A stretch of 64,000 bases of DNA from Nonomuraea basaltis (GTDB lineage Bacteria; Actinomycetota; Actinomycetes; Streptosporangiales; Streptosporangiaceae), in assembly GCF_005893125.1 (NCBI RefSeq), contig NZ_VCJS01000040.1, forward strand, positions 1 to 64,000, in the 5' to 3' direction. Of this stretch, positions 8,170 to 16,426 are shown in pieces. The position numbers were made by a program, and so were the translations under genes. Numbering within the stretch: the stretch's first letter is position 1; each line of letters starts with the position of its first letter. The notes under the pieces were generated by a model. That model was not told the DNA's origin. It did no database searches and was given only the letters and a program-made list of their open reading frames with translations.

Positions 8170-10383
8170 TCAGCTGCAGTTGGCCCAGGTCGCGCTGGTG
8201 CCAGTGGAGCCGACGCTGCCGGAGAACTTCACGCACTTGCCCTTGGCGGGCAGCTTGACGGGTCCGGCGTAGAACTGGAAGTCGCCGGTTTCGGTCCGGC
8301 TGCCGCCACCCAGAACCTCGAGCGTGGCGCTCACCTTGGTGGCCTTGCCCACGTCCACGGTCTTCATGGTGACCACGCAGTTCTCACCGGTGGCGATGTT
8401 GTAGAGCTGGAAGGTCTCGCCGCCCTGGAAGGACTGCGAGCGCTGCACGTTGAAGCCCGGTCCACAGACCTGGGTCGGCGTGTGGGGGTTGCGGGTCGGC
8501 GGCGGAGGGCTGGTCGTGGTCGGCTTGGGCGGCTGCACTGTCGCCGTGCGGGTCGGCGTGACCGTGTGGGTCGGCGTGCGGGTCGGCGTGACCGTACGGG
8601 TCGGCGTCGCGGTCGGCTTGGGCGTTGCGGTCGCGGTCGGCTTCGCCGTCGGAGTCGCCTTCGGGGGCTCGGTCGCCGTGGCCGTCGGGGTGGGCGTGAC
8701 GGTGACGGTGACGGTCGGCGTGGGAGCCGGTGTCGGAGTCTCGGACGGAGAAGGAGTCACCTCCAGCCTGTGGCTGGAGACCTCCGAAGGGGTCGGGCTC
8801 TGCGAAGGCTCCTTGTCCTTGTCCTTGTCCTTGTCCTTGGTCACGGTCACCGTGGGCTGGGCCGACGTGGGCTGGGCGGTCGTCGGCTGGGCGGTCGCCG
8901 GCTGTGTGACCGGCTGTGTGACCGGCTGGGTGTTGATCGGCAGGGGCGTCGGCACGGTGCTGAGCTCGGGCGGCGTGGGCGACTGCGATGTCCAGTCGTT
9001 CGGCAGCACCATCGGGCCCACGTCGTCCGGGTCGGCGCTCGGCGTGTTCCCCCACGGCACGGTCACCTCGGGCGGGTTCTGCTCGGGCTGGTTCTGCTCG
9101 GGCCGGCTCTCGCCCGGCTGCGTGACCCCGTTCTTCGCCCCGTCGGCCCCCGCGGCGGTGTCGCTCGTCGGGGTCCCGGCCGCGGCCACGGGTTCGAAGC
9201 GCTGCGTCGAGGCGTACTGGTTGGCGCCCCACAACCCCACACCGGACATCAGCGCCAGCGTGGCCACCGCGGCGGCCAGCCCCACCGGGAACCTGCGAGG
9301 CGGGCGTGAGGGCACCGTATGCCCGGGGACCGGCGCCTGCCGCGCCTGCTCGCGCGGCGGCTCCCACATGGGGCCGGAGGGCGGCAGCGCCACGCCCTCC
9401 ATCGGCGGCGCGGCCTGCTGCATGCCGTGGCCGGGCCCCTGGGACCCCTCCAGCGCGGTCGGCGGCCCCCATGACGGCTGGGACGGCATGGGCTGCCCCG
9501 CCGCCTGCGGCCCGCCCTCGACCGGCACCCCCGGCACGGCCAGGCCCTCGACCGGCGGCAGTCCCTGCATGGGAACGCCCTCGAGCGGCGCGCCCGGCTG
9601 GGGCGGCAGCTTCTGCGTCATGACCCCGGCGGCCGCGCCTCGTTTGTCCCCGAGAAGCTGCAGCAGCGCCATGTACGTGGTCGGGCGCGCCGTGACGTCC
9701 TTGGCCAGCGCCGACAGCACCACCCGGCGCAGCGGCTCGCCCAGGTTCCCCACCTGGGGCTGCCCGTTCAGCACCGCCTCGGCGTCCTGGCCGAACGGCG
9801 GATTCCCGGTCGCGGCGAACACCACCGTCGTGGCCCAGGCGAACACGTCGGCGTACGGCCCGTACGCCAGCCCCCTGACCTGCTCGGGCGCGCGGTAACC
9901 CACCTCGCCGGCGGGCTCCCCCAGGTCGACGTCCGTCACCCGGGGACCGTCGGGCCCCATGATCACGTTGTGCGGGGTCAGCCCGCGGTGCGTGATGCCG
10001 GCCAGGTGCACCGCGGTCAGCGCGGTCAGCACGCCCACCGCCACCCGTTCGAGCGCGTCGGCGTCGAGCGGGCCGTCCTCGGCCACGACCTCGGCGAGAC
10101 TGCGCCCCTCGACGTGCTCACGCGCCACGTAGGGCCGGTCGCCGTGCTTGCCGGCATCCAGCGTTCTGGCGACGTACGAACTGGCTACGCGTTGCACTCC
10201 GGTGAGCCGAGCGACGTTGTCGCTGCCCGTCTCCGGATCAGGCGACAATAACTTGATCACTCGTAAGGGCGCGTCGTCCGACTCCTTGCCGAGGTAGGCC
10301 ACACCACGTGGCCCATCGGTCAGTCGTCCTGATATGACGTACGCGCCCAGCTTCTCGGGATCACCCGGCCGCAGGGGGTGCAT
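8170..10383 (-). CDS. Transmembrane Ser/Thr kinase-fold protein, predicted pseudokinase
   Basis: This 737-residue protein has an N-terminal PknB-like fold (residues 10-245), a Pro/Gln-rich juxtamembrane stretch, one membrane helix (LAAAVATLALMSGVGLWG), a long Thr/Pro/Val repeat linker with a KDKDKDKD run, and a C-terminal extracellular domain with Cys pairs (CGPGF, ENCVV, GKCVK, WANCS). The beta-3 Lys is present (VIK, K44), as are the catalytic-loop Asn and the APE motif. However, HRD reads HRG (G134) and DFG reads DVD (D151-D153), so the catalytic base Asp is missing. It is probably catalytically dead and acts as a sensor or scaffold for the ESX system. ATG 10383 is chosen over 10389 because AAAGGG is then six bases away. 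Confidence 0.85.
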   Translation of the reverse strand: MHPLRPGDPEKLGAYVISGRLTDGPRGVAYLGKESDDAPLRVIKLLSPDPETGSDNVARLTGVQRVASSYVARTLDAGKHGDRPYVAREHVEGRSLAEVVAEDGPLDADALERVAVGVLTALTAVHLAGITHRGLTPHNVIMGPDGPRVTDVDLGEPAGEVGYRAPEQVRGLAYGPYADVFAWATTVVFAATGNPPFGQDAEAVLNGQPQVGNLGEPLRRVVLSALAKDVTARPTTYMALLQLLGDKRGAAAGVMTQKLPPQPGAPLEGVPMQGLPPVEGLAVPGVPVEGGPQAAGQPMPSQPSWGPPTALEGSQGPGHGMQQAAPPMEGVALPPSGPMWEPPREQARQAPVPGHTVPSRPPRRFPVGLAAAVATLALMSGVGLWGANQYASTQRFEPVAAAGTPTSDTAAGADGAKNGVTQPGESRPEQNQPEQNPPEVTVPWGNTPSADPDDVGPMVLPNDWTSQSPTPPELSTVPTPLPINTQPVTQPVTQPATAQPTTAQPTSAQPTVTVTKDKDKDKDKEPSQSPTPSEVSSHRLEVTPSPSETPTPAPTPTVTVTVTPTPTATATEPPKATPTAKPTATATPKPTATPTRTVTPTRTPTHTVTPTRTATVQPPKPTTTSPPPPTRNPHTPTQVCGPGFNVQRSQSFQGGETFQLYNIATGENCVVTMKTVDVGKATKVSATLEVLGGGSRTETGDFQFYAGPVKLPAKGKCVKFSGSVGSTGTSATWANCS
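8811..8838 (-). repeat. Hexanucleotide repeat encoding Lys-Asp pairs
   Basis: About 4.7 tandem copies of CCTTGT on the + strand encode the KDKDKDKD run in the extracellular linker of the kinase-fold protein. The repeat unit is in frame, so slippage would change linker length only. Confidence 0.85.
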
Positions 10384-10492
10384 CTTCATCCCTTTCAGTC
10401 AAACCACGATCTCAAAGGGACATTCAACCAAACCCACCACTTTTGCATCACCCGTTTCACTGGCCAATTGACAATTCATCGGCTGGAAACGT

Positions 10493-11635
10493 TCAGGTAG
10501 CGCGCCCTGCACGCCAGCCCCTCCGCCGTCCCAGCGGTACGAGCAGCGCGAGCCCGGCGGCCACCATGATCGCGATCAGCACGCCGGCCCCCACCGCCAT
10601 GGAGACGCCGACGGCGGTCTCGTCGCGGGGCGGGACCTTGGCGATGGCCTCGGCCGGGAGCGCGACGGGCGGCGGCTCGGCGACCACGGGCGCGTTGGCG
10701 CCTTCATAGGGCAGCACGGCCGTGACCGCGAGCACCGGGTTCACCATGCCCGTCCCGGTGCCCGCGCCGGCCGTGCCGTCGGCGGTGGCGATGATGCGCC
10801 GGCGTACCTGCTCCTGGTTGAGCCCGGGGAAACGGGCCCGCACCAGTGCGGCGGTGCCCGCCACGTACGGCGCGGCGAAGCTGGTGCCCTCAAGGCCGCG
10901 CATGTAGCCGCGGCCCGGCCATGGAGCCGTGATGTCCGTGCCGGGGCCGAGCACGCCGACCGGGGTGGCGGCGTTGGAGGAGTCGGCGCGGCGGCCGTCG
11001 GGCGTCGCCGCGCCCACGGCCAGCACGCCCTCGTACGCCGCAGGATAGGCGGGCACGTCCTCGTCGTCGGGGCCGGTGACGTTCCCGGCGGCGGCGACCA
11101 CGACGATGTCCTTGTCGATCGCCCGCTGGACGGCGGCCCTCAGCGCGGAGTGGTCGGAGGCGCGCACGGAGACGTTGATCACGTCGGCCTTCGCCGCGAC
11201 CGCGTCGTCGATGGCGCTGACCAGCTTGTTGATGTCGCCCTCTGTCTTGTTGCTCTGCTTGACCATCACGATGCCGGCGTCGGGCGCGACGCCGTGGAAG
11301 GGGACGCCGGACATGTGACGGGCGCCGATGATGCCCGAGACGGCCGTACCGTGGCCCACGCAGTCGCGGTAGCCAGTGTGCGTCTCGTCGATGATCTTGG
11401 AGATCTGGACCTGCGGATGGTAGTCGGCGCCGCTGTCGACGACCGCGACCGTCACACCCGAGCCCCTGGTCAGCCGCCAGGCGTTCTTGATGTCGAGCCG
11501 TTTCTGCGCCCACGGCTCGCTGGCGGGCAGCTTCAGCGTGCCCTTCTTCGGCTTGCAGTCCTCGGGCGCGGCCGCCGCGGGGACCGCGACGAGGTGCAGG
11601 GCGAGCAGGCTCGCCATGAGGGCGCGACCAATCAT
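10493..11635 (-). CDS. mycP: Mycosin, type VII secretion subtilisin-like protease
   Basis: This 380-residue S8 serine protease of the ESX apparatus has a signal peptide (residues 1-23, ending VPAAAA), then the catalytic triad D67 (VAVVDSG), H95 (GHGTAVSG) and S252 (GTSFAAPYVAG). A Pro-rich linker and a C-terminal membrane helix near 345-368 (VSMAVGAGVLIAIMVAAGLA) anchor it outside the membrane. Length and layout are typical of MycP. The frame is open further upstream to 12028, but that part is antisense-like and overlaps the WXG100 gene; ATG 11635 puts the signal peptide at the N-terminus (ATG 11617 is also possible). It lies 71 bases downstream of the WXG100 gene on the same strand, so co-transcription is likely. 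Confidence 0.92.
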   Translation of the reverse strand: MIGRALMASLLALHLVAVPAAAAPEDCKPKKGTLKLPASEPWAQKRLDIKNAWRLTRGSGVTVAVVDSGADYHPQVQISKIIDETHTGYRDCVGHGTAVSGIIGARHMSGVPFHGVAPDAGIVMVKQSNKTEGDINKLVSAIDDAVAAKADVINVSVRASDHSALRAAVQRAIDKDIVVVAAAGNVTGPDDEDVPAYPAAYEGVLAVGAATPDGRRADSSNAATPVGVLGPGTDITAPWPGRGYMRGLEGTSFAAPYVAGTAALVRARFPGLNQEQVRRRIIATADGTAGAGTGTGMVNPVLAVTAVLPYEGANAPVVAEPPPVALPAEAIAKVPPRDETAVGVSMAVGAGVLIAIMVAAGLALLVPLGRRRGWRAGRAT

Positions 11636-11706
11636 GGCGGGAAAGCGTAGCTTGCCCGGTTTGTAGACAGAAGCCCCGACATGGCGGCCAGGGCCCTGCC
11701 CGTCGA

Positions 11707-11979
11707 TCATTTCGTGGCGGACTCGATGTTCTGCCGGTAGGAGCCGATGACCCGCGAAGCCTCCTGAAGCTCCTCGGTCATCCGCTGGAAGGCCGTCCGG
11801 TAGTTTTGCCAGGCCTGCTGGAAACGCTGGGCTCCCGGACCCGTCCACGCGGTGCCGACCTTGGCCGCCTCGCGGTCGAGCGCGGTCATCGTGGTGCGGA
11901 CGGCCTCCGACTGCTGCGTGAACTGGCTGGCCATCTGCTGCATTTCGGCGGGGTCGCCGCCGAGCATACTGTGGCTCAT
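11707..11979 (-). CDS. WXG100-family ESX substrate (EsxA-like)
   Basis: This 90-residue helical hairpin protein has the W-T-G turn in VGTAWTGPGAQRFQQAW near residue 45, the expected middle position and total length for WXG100 proteins. Helix 1 and helix 2 are amphipathic. A strong AGGAGG lies five bases before ATG 11979. WXG100 proteins are the exported dimeric substrates of ESX systems. The adjacent mycosin gene and the nearby eccC support this. A classical tandem esxB partner is not next to it; the partner may be the 4183 or 4488 product. Confidence 0.92.
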   Translation of the reverse strand: MSHSMLGGDPAEMQQMASQFTQQSEAVRTTMTALDREAAKVGTAWTGPGAQRFQQAWQNYRTAFQRMTEELQEASRVIGSYRQNIESATK

Positions 11980-12104
11980 GCATACCTCCTGGACCGTGTG
12001 AAAGCGCCCTCACACTAAAGGCGGGCACCGGCCGTCGTCCTGGTTATGCCGAGCGGCTATGGTCTTCCAGAGGAAGATTCGGGTTCAACGGGAGTTGTCC
12101 GGCC

Positions 12105-12824
12105 ATGCGCGAAGTTGTGGTGACGGGCGGCGGCACCGGGATCGGATACGCGATCGCGGCGGCGTTCGCCTCGCTGGGGGATCACGTCACGATCACCGGG
12201 CGCCGCGAGCACGTGCTGAAGGAGTCCGCAGAACGCCTCGGCGCGGCGTACGCGGCCTTCAACGCCGCCAGCCCCGTCGCCGTGAAGGAGTCGCTCGCCG
12301 AGCTCCCCTCACAGGTGGACGTGCTGGTCAACAACGCCGGCGGCAACACCAACCTGGACCGCAGGCAGTCGGACGACCTCATGGACGTGGCCGAGGCGTG
12401 GTGGGCCAACCTCAACGCCAACCTGATGTCCGCCGTGCTCGTCACGGCCGCGCTGGCGCCGCGCCTGAACAAGGGCGGCCGGGTCATCTCGATCGGCTCC
12501 ATCGCCGCGCGGGGCACGGGCTCCGGCTCGTACGGCGCCGCCAAGGCCGCCATCGAGTCCTGGACCGCCGACCTGGCCGCCGAGCTGGGCCCCCGGGGCA
12601 TCACCGCGAACGTCGTCTCCCCCGGCCTGGTGCTGGACACCGAGTTCTTCCGCGGCCGCCTCACCGAGGAGGGCATCAGGGCGCGCGTGGACAACACCCG
12701 CAACGGCCGCCCTGGCACTCCAGCTGACGTAGCGGATACGGTTCTGTACCTGGCTTCCGCGGGAGCCAGGCACGTCACCGGGCAGGTGCTTCACGTGAAC
12801 GGCGGCGCGTACCTGGGCCGCTGA
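12105..12824 (+). CDS. SDR-family NAD(P)-dependent oxidoreductase
   Basis: This 239-residue Rossmann-fold enzyme of the classical short-chain dehydrogenase type has the TGGGTGIG cofactor loop at residues 7-14, NNAGG near 77, a catalytic Ser in the ISIGS stretch and YGAAK with the catalytic Tyr and Lys. PGLVLDTEF and the C-terminal HVNGGAYLGR complete the family pattern. Residues after strand 2 (TGRREH) favour NADPH. The substrate cannot be read from sequence. It sits 24 bases upstream of the acyl-CoA carboxylase gene on the same strand, which hints at an operon and at a fatty-acid or CoA-ester related role. Confidence 0.9.
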   Translation: MREVVVTGGGTGIGYAIAAAFASLGDHVTITGRREHVLKESAERLGAAYAAFNAASPVAVKESLAELPSQVDVLVNNAGGNTNLDRRQSDDLMDVAEAWWANLNANLMSAVLVTAALAPRLNKGGRVISIGSIAARGTGSGSYGAAKAAIESWTADLAAELGPRGITANVVSPGLVLDTEFFRGRLTEEGIRARVDNTRNGRPGTPADVADTVLYLASAGARHVTGQVLHVNGGAYLGR

Positions 12825-12848
12825 CTCCTACAGGAAGGACGGACGCCG

Positions 12849-14597
12849 GTGCGGAAGGTTCTGATCGCCAACCGCGGCGAGATCGCCGTACGAGTGGCCC
12901 GCGCGTGCCATGACGCGGGGATCGGCAGCGTGGCGGTCTACGCCGACCAGGACCTCGACGCCCTGCACGCCAGGGTGGCCGACGAGGCGTACGCGCTGGG
13001 CGGGCAGTCCCCCGCCGAGACGTACCTCGACGTCGCCAAACTGCTCGGCGTGGCGGCGCGTTCCGGGGCGGACGCCGTCCATCCCGGCTACGGCTTCCTG
13101 GCCGAGAACGCCGCCTTCGCGCAGGCCGTCATCGACGCGGGCCTGATCTGGATCGGCCCGCCGCCGGCCGCGATCGCCGCGCTCGGGGACAAGGTGCAGG
13201 CCAGGCACATCGCGCAGAAGGTCGGCGCGCCGCTGGTCGCGGGCACCAAGGACCCGGTGTCGGGGGCCGCCGAGGTGGTGGCGTTCGCGGAGGAGCACGG
13301 GCTGCCCATCGCGATCAAGGCCGCGTACGGCGGCGGCGGGCGCGGCATCAAGGTCGCGCGCCGGCTGGAGGAGGTCGCCGAGCTGTACGACTCGGCGGTG
13401 CGCGAGGCGATCGCCGCGTTCGGGCGCGGCGAGTGCTTCGTCGAGCGCTACCTCGACCGGCCGCGGCACGTCGAGACGCAGTGCCTGGCCGATCAGGCGG
13501 GCAACGTGGTCGTGGCCAGCACACGCGACTGCTCGCTGCAGCGCCGCCACCAGAAGCTGGTGGAGGAGGCGCCTGCACCGTTCCTGACGGAGGAGCAGGT
13601 CGAGATCCTCTACTCCAGCTCCAAGGCCATCCTGAAGGCGGCGGGCTACGTCGGGGCGGGGACGTGCGAGTTCCTCGTCGGCCAGGACGGCACGATCTCC
13701 TTCCTCGAGGTCAACACGCGACTGCAGGTCGAGCACCCGGTCACCGAGGAGGTCTCGGGCATCGACCTGGTGCGCGAGATGTTCAGGATCGCCGACGGAG
13801 AGCTTCTGGGCTACGACGACCCGGTCCTGCGCGGGCACTCGATCGAGTTCCGGATCAACGCCGAGGACGCCGGGCGCAACTTCCTGCCCGCGCCCGGCAC
13901 GCTCACGTCGATGCGCATGCCCTCCGGACCGGGGGTGCGGATCGACGCGGGCTACGAGGCCGGGATGACCGTGCCCGGGGCGTTCGACTCGCTGGTGGCC
14001 AAGCTGATCGTGACCGGGCGCACCCGGCAGGAGGCACTGGAGCGGTCGCGGCGGGCGCTGGCGGAGTTCGAGATCTCCGGCATGCCGACGGTGCTGCCGT
14101 TCCACCGGGCGATCGTGACCGACCCGGCCTTCGCGTCCGCGCCGTTCTCCGTGCACACGCGGTGGATCGAGACCGAGTGGGACAACACCGTCGCGCCCTA
14201 CACGGGTGAGGTTGCCGCGGACGAGGGCGTGACCCGGGAGACGGTGACCGTCGAGGTCGGGGGCAAGCGCCTGGAGGTGGTCCTGCCCGCGGGCCTCGGT
14301 ACGTCCGCCGCTACGCCCCTCGCGAACAAGGCACCGCGCAAGCGAGGCGGCGGCGGGGCGAAGCAGGCCTCGGCCGGCGGGGACTCACTGGTGAGCCCGA
14401 TGCAGGGCACGATCGTCAAGGTCGTGGCCGCCGACGGGGACACGGTGAACGAGGGCGACACGGTCGTGGTGCTGGAGGCCATGAAGATGGAGCAGCCGCT
14501 GGCCGCCCACAAGTCGGGCACGATCACGGGCCTCACGGCGGCCGTCGGCCAGACGGTCACGTCCGGTGCGGTGATCTGCGAGATCAAGGACACGTGA
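12849..14597 (+). CDS. Acetyl/propionyl-CoA carboxylase alpha subunit (biotin carboxylase-BCCP)
   Basis: This 582-residue fused biotin carboxylase and carboxyl carrier protein starts MRKVLIANRGEIAVRVARA from GTG 12849, behind AGGAAGG. An ATP-grasp glycine loop (AYGGGGRGIK) lies near residue 160, and the carboxylase active-site stretch FLEVNTRLQVEHPVTEE is intact near 290. A Pro/Lys-rich linker leads to the biotinyl domain with EAMKMEQ, K546 being the biotinylated lysine. It supplies carboxybiotin to a separate beta subunit, which is not in this window. Length is normal for actinobacterial AccA-type subunits; acetyl, propionyl or longer acyl preference is set by the missing partner. Confidence 0.95.
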   Translation: MRKVLIANRGEIAVRVARACHDAGIGSVAVYADQDLDALHARVADEAYALGGQSPAETYLDVAKLLGVAARSGADAVHPGYGFLAENAAFAQAVIDAGLIWIGPPPAAIAALGDKVQARHIAQKVGAPLVAGTKDPVSGAAEVVAFAEEHGLPIAIKAAYGGGGRGIKVARRLEEVAELYDSAVREAIAAFGRGECFVERYLDRPRHVETQCLADQAGNVVVASTRDCSLQRRHQKLVEEAPAPFLTEEQVEILYSSSKAILKAAGYVGAGTCEFLVGQDGTISFLEVNTRLQVEHPVTEEVSGIDLVREMFRIADGELLGYDDPVLRGHSIEFRINAEDAGRNFLPAPGTLTSMRMPSGPGVRIDAGYEAGMTVPGAFDSLVAKLIVTGRTRQEALERSRRALAEFEISGMPTVLPFHRAIVTDPAFASAPFSVHTRWIETEWDNTVAPYTGEVAADEGVTRETVTVEVGGKRLEVVLPAGLGTSAATPLANKAPRKRGGGGAKQASAGGDSLVSPMQGTIVKVVAADGDTVNEGDTVVVLEAMKMEQPLAAHKSGTITGLTAAVGQTVTSGAVICEIKDT

Positions 14598-14651
14598 TCG
14601 CACGGAGATTTGACCGGCGACAGCCCACGTCTCGCCTCCCTTGAACGAAGC

Positions 14652-14670
14652 CCTCCCGCGCGACGGGAGG
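14652..14670. terminator. Possible terminator after the carboxylase gene
   Basis: A 7-bp GC stem (CCTCCCG / CGGGAGG) with a 5-base loop lies 55 bases after the stop. It has no U-tract. The rest of the 247-base gap before the next gene shows no recognisable element apart from the ribosome binding site GGAGG at 14830. Confidence 0.35.
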
Positions 14671-14844
14671 CCCGTGACCTTGACCGACCCTTCACTTGAC
14701 TGTCAGCCGTCCCGTCAAAGGAATCATGGCTCCAGGATCTTCTTTGCGGGTGTGCGCCAGGGAGCTCCCCGGCGGGTAACGTGCGCAGTGAGGAACTTTG
14801 CCGACCGCCCGTTCGTCCTCATGGGCGAAGGAGGCTTGCTGCCA

Positions 14845-16203
14845 ATGACCCATTCGCTGCGCCGAGCAGGGGCCGCGATCGCGGCTCTGATCGCCGGTCT
14901 ATTCGTCGTTCTTGCGCTGTCCCCTGCCGCCAACGCGGCGGCTCCCCCTGACGCCCAGTCGGTGGTGTCCAACTGGAAGAACAATCCGCTCTACGTGGTG
15001 TCCGGCTCGCCGCTGACGTCGGACCAGCAGAGTGAGATCAGTGACGCGCTGAAGGGGGCCGACAGCAAGATCTACGCTGTGGCGCTCCCCGATGGCACGG
15101 TGGACAACTCCAGCATTGAGTCCTACATAACCTCGCTCAACACCGCGCTGGTCGCCGCAGGCCGGCCCAGCGCCACCGTCGCCGTGCTCGACGGCCAGAC
15201 GCTGTTCGCCGCCTCGAGCGCCATCCGCCGGCCCGGTCTGGCGGGCGAGCTGGCCCAGCGCGCCGTCAGCGCCAACACGGACGTCGTGGACGGCATGAAG
15301 GACTTCACCAACCGCGTCGACTCCGCCGTCGCGGGGAAGGAGCGCACGGCGCTCGACACCGGAAGCCAGGCCAACCCGGGCGCCGGCGGCACCGCCGCGC
15401 TGATCGGCCTGGGCGTGCTGGCGCTGGTCGGCGGTGGCGGCTACTTCCTCTACTCCAGCAACAAGAAGAAGAAGCGCGCCATCCAGGAGGCCAAAGACCT
15501 GGCCGCGGTCAAGGGGACCGTGGACGAGGATGTCACCAAGCTCGGTGAGGAGATCACCGCCGTCGACGCCGACGTCACCCTCGCCGGCGAGGGCGGCAAG
15601 CACATCGACGAGTGGCAGACGGCGCTCGACTCCTACGAGAAGGCCAAGACCCAGCTGGCCACCATCGAGCGTGTCGACCAGGTCCGCGAGGTCACCCAGA
15701 CCCTCGAGGACGGCCGCTACGCGCTGGCCGTGGTGAAGGCCAAGGTCAACAGCGAGCCCATTCCCGAGCGGCGCGCCCCCTGCTTCTTCAACCCGCAGCA
15801 CGGCCCGTCCGCCCGCGACGTACGCTGGGCCCCGCCCGGCGGCGCGGCGCGCGACGTGCCCGCCTGCCGGATGGACGCGGAGGCCGTCGAGCGCGGCTTC
15901 GACCCGCAGATGCGCGAGGTCATGGTCGACGGCCAGCGCCGTCCCTACTACGACGCGGGCCCGGCCTACCAGCCGTACGCGTACGGGTACTACGGCGGCT
16001 TCGGCGACATCATGACCGGCATGTTCATCGGCACCATGATGGGCAGCATGCTCAGCGGCGGCTTCGGCTACGGCGGCTACGGCGCCGGCTACGCCGAGGG
16101 CGCCGCGGACGCCGGAGCCGGCGATGCCGGTGGCGGCGACTGGGGCGGCGACTTCGGCGGCGGCGGAGACTTCGGAGGCGGAGACTTCGGCGGCGACTGG
16201 TAA
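14845..16203 (+). CDS. Secreted/membrane protein with Gly-rich tail, function unknown
   Basis: This 452-residue protein has a cleavable signal peptide (residues 1-30, ending SPAANAAAP), an extracellular alpha/beta domain of about 130 residues (VYAVALPDGTVD, ATVAVLDGQTL) loosely reminiscent of TPM-type domains, one membrane helix (AALIGLGVLALVGGGGYFLYS, about residues 178-200) followed by KKKKR, a cytosolic coiled-coil-like stretch, and a C-terminus rich in Gly, Tyr, Ala and Asp ending GGDFGGDW. ATG 14845 is preferred over the upstream in-frame starts at 14641 and 14821 because GGAGG lies ten bases before it and it places the signal peptide at the N-terminus. I do not recognise a named family. 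It stands alone, with a terminator behind it. Confidence 0.8.
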   Translation: MTHSLRRAGAAIAALIAGLFVVLALSPAANAAAPPDAQSVVSNWKNNPLYVVSGSPLTSDQQSEISDALKGADSKIYAVALPDGTVDNSSIESYITSLNTALVAAGRPSATVAVLDGQTLFAASSAIRRPGLAGELAQRAVSANTDVVDGMKDFTNRVDSAVAGKERTALDTGSQANPGAGGTAALIGLGVLALVGGGGYFLYSSNKKKKRAIQEAKDLAAVKGTVDEDVTKLGEEITAVDADVTLAGEGGKHIDEWQTALDSYEKAKTQLATIERVDQVREVTQTLEDGRYALAVVKAKVNSEPIPERRAPCFFNPQHGPSARDVRWAPPGGAARDVPACRMDAEAVERGFDPQMREVMVDGQRRPYYDAGPAYQPYAYGYYGGFGDIMTGMFIGTMMGSMLSGGFGYGGYGAGYAEGAADAGAGDAGGGDWGGDFGGGGDFGGGDFGGDW

Positions 16204-16209
16204 ACCCAC

Positions 16210-16265
16210 GCGAAGCGCGCTCCCCAAGGGCCCAAGCACGGGCCTTCCCGGGGGGCGCGCTTCGC
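16210..16265. terminator. Long hairpin terminator
   Basis: A 16-bp near-perfect stem (16210-16225 with 16250-16265, one G-T wobble) encloses a further small GGCC hairpin. It sits seven bases after the stop of the preceding gene. The 160 bases from there to the next gene end (16427) hold no other clear signal. Confidence 0.7.
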
Positions 16266-16426
16266 GCGTTCAGGGACTCCGGCCAGCGCTCCCTGGGGGC
16301 TTCCGTCCTTCGCCCCCCAAGGCGAGGCATGGCAACGGGGCGCGCTCCGTACAGCGGTGGACGAGGAGTGACCGATATGGGCCGGGAGCGGTCGCTCGGG
16401 ACCCGAGCCGACGGCGCCGGAGGTGG

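Noticed and set aside
8540..8720. GTCGGCGTG-type repeats as a possible regulatory repeat
   Set aside because: They encode the Thr/Pro/Val linker of the kinase-fold protein and keep frame.
10493..12028. Mycosin with a 131-residue N-terminal extension
   Set aside because: The extension is a shadow of the WXG100 gene; a signal peptide follows ATG 11635.
12849..14597. Pyruvate or urea carboxylase
   Set aside because: The protein is 582 residues with only biotin carboxylase and carrier domains; no carboxyltransferase domain is present.
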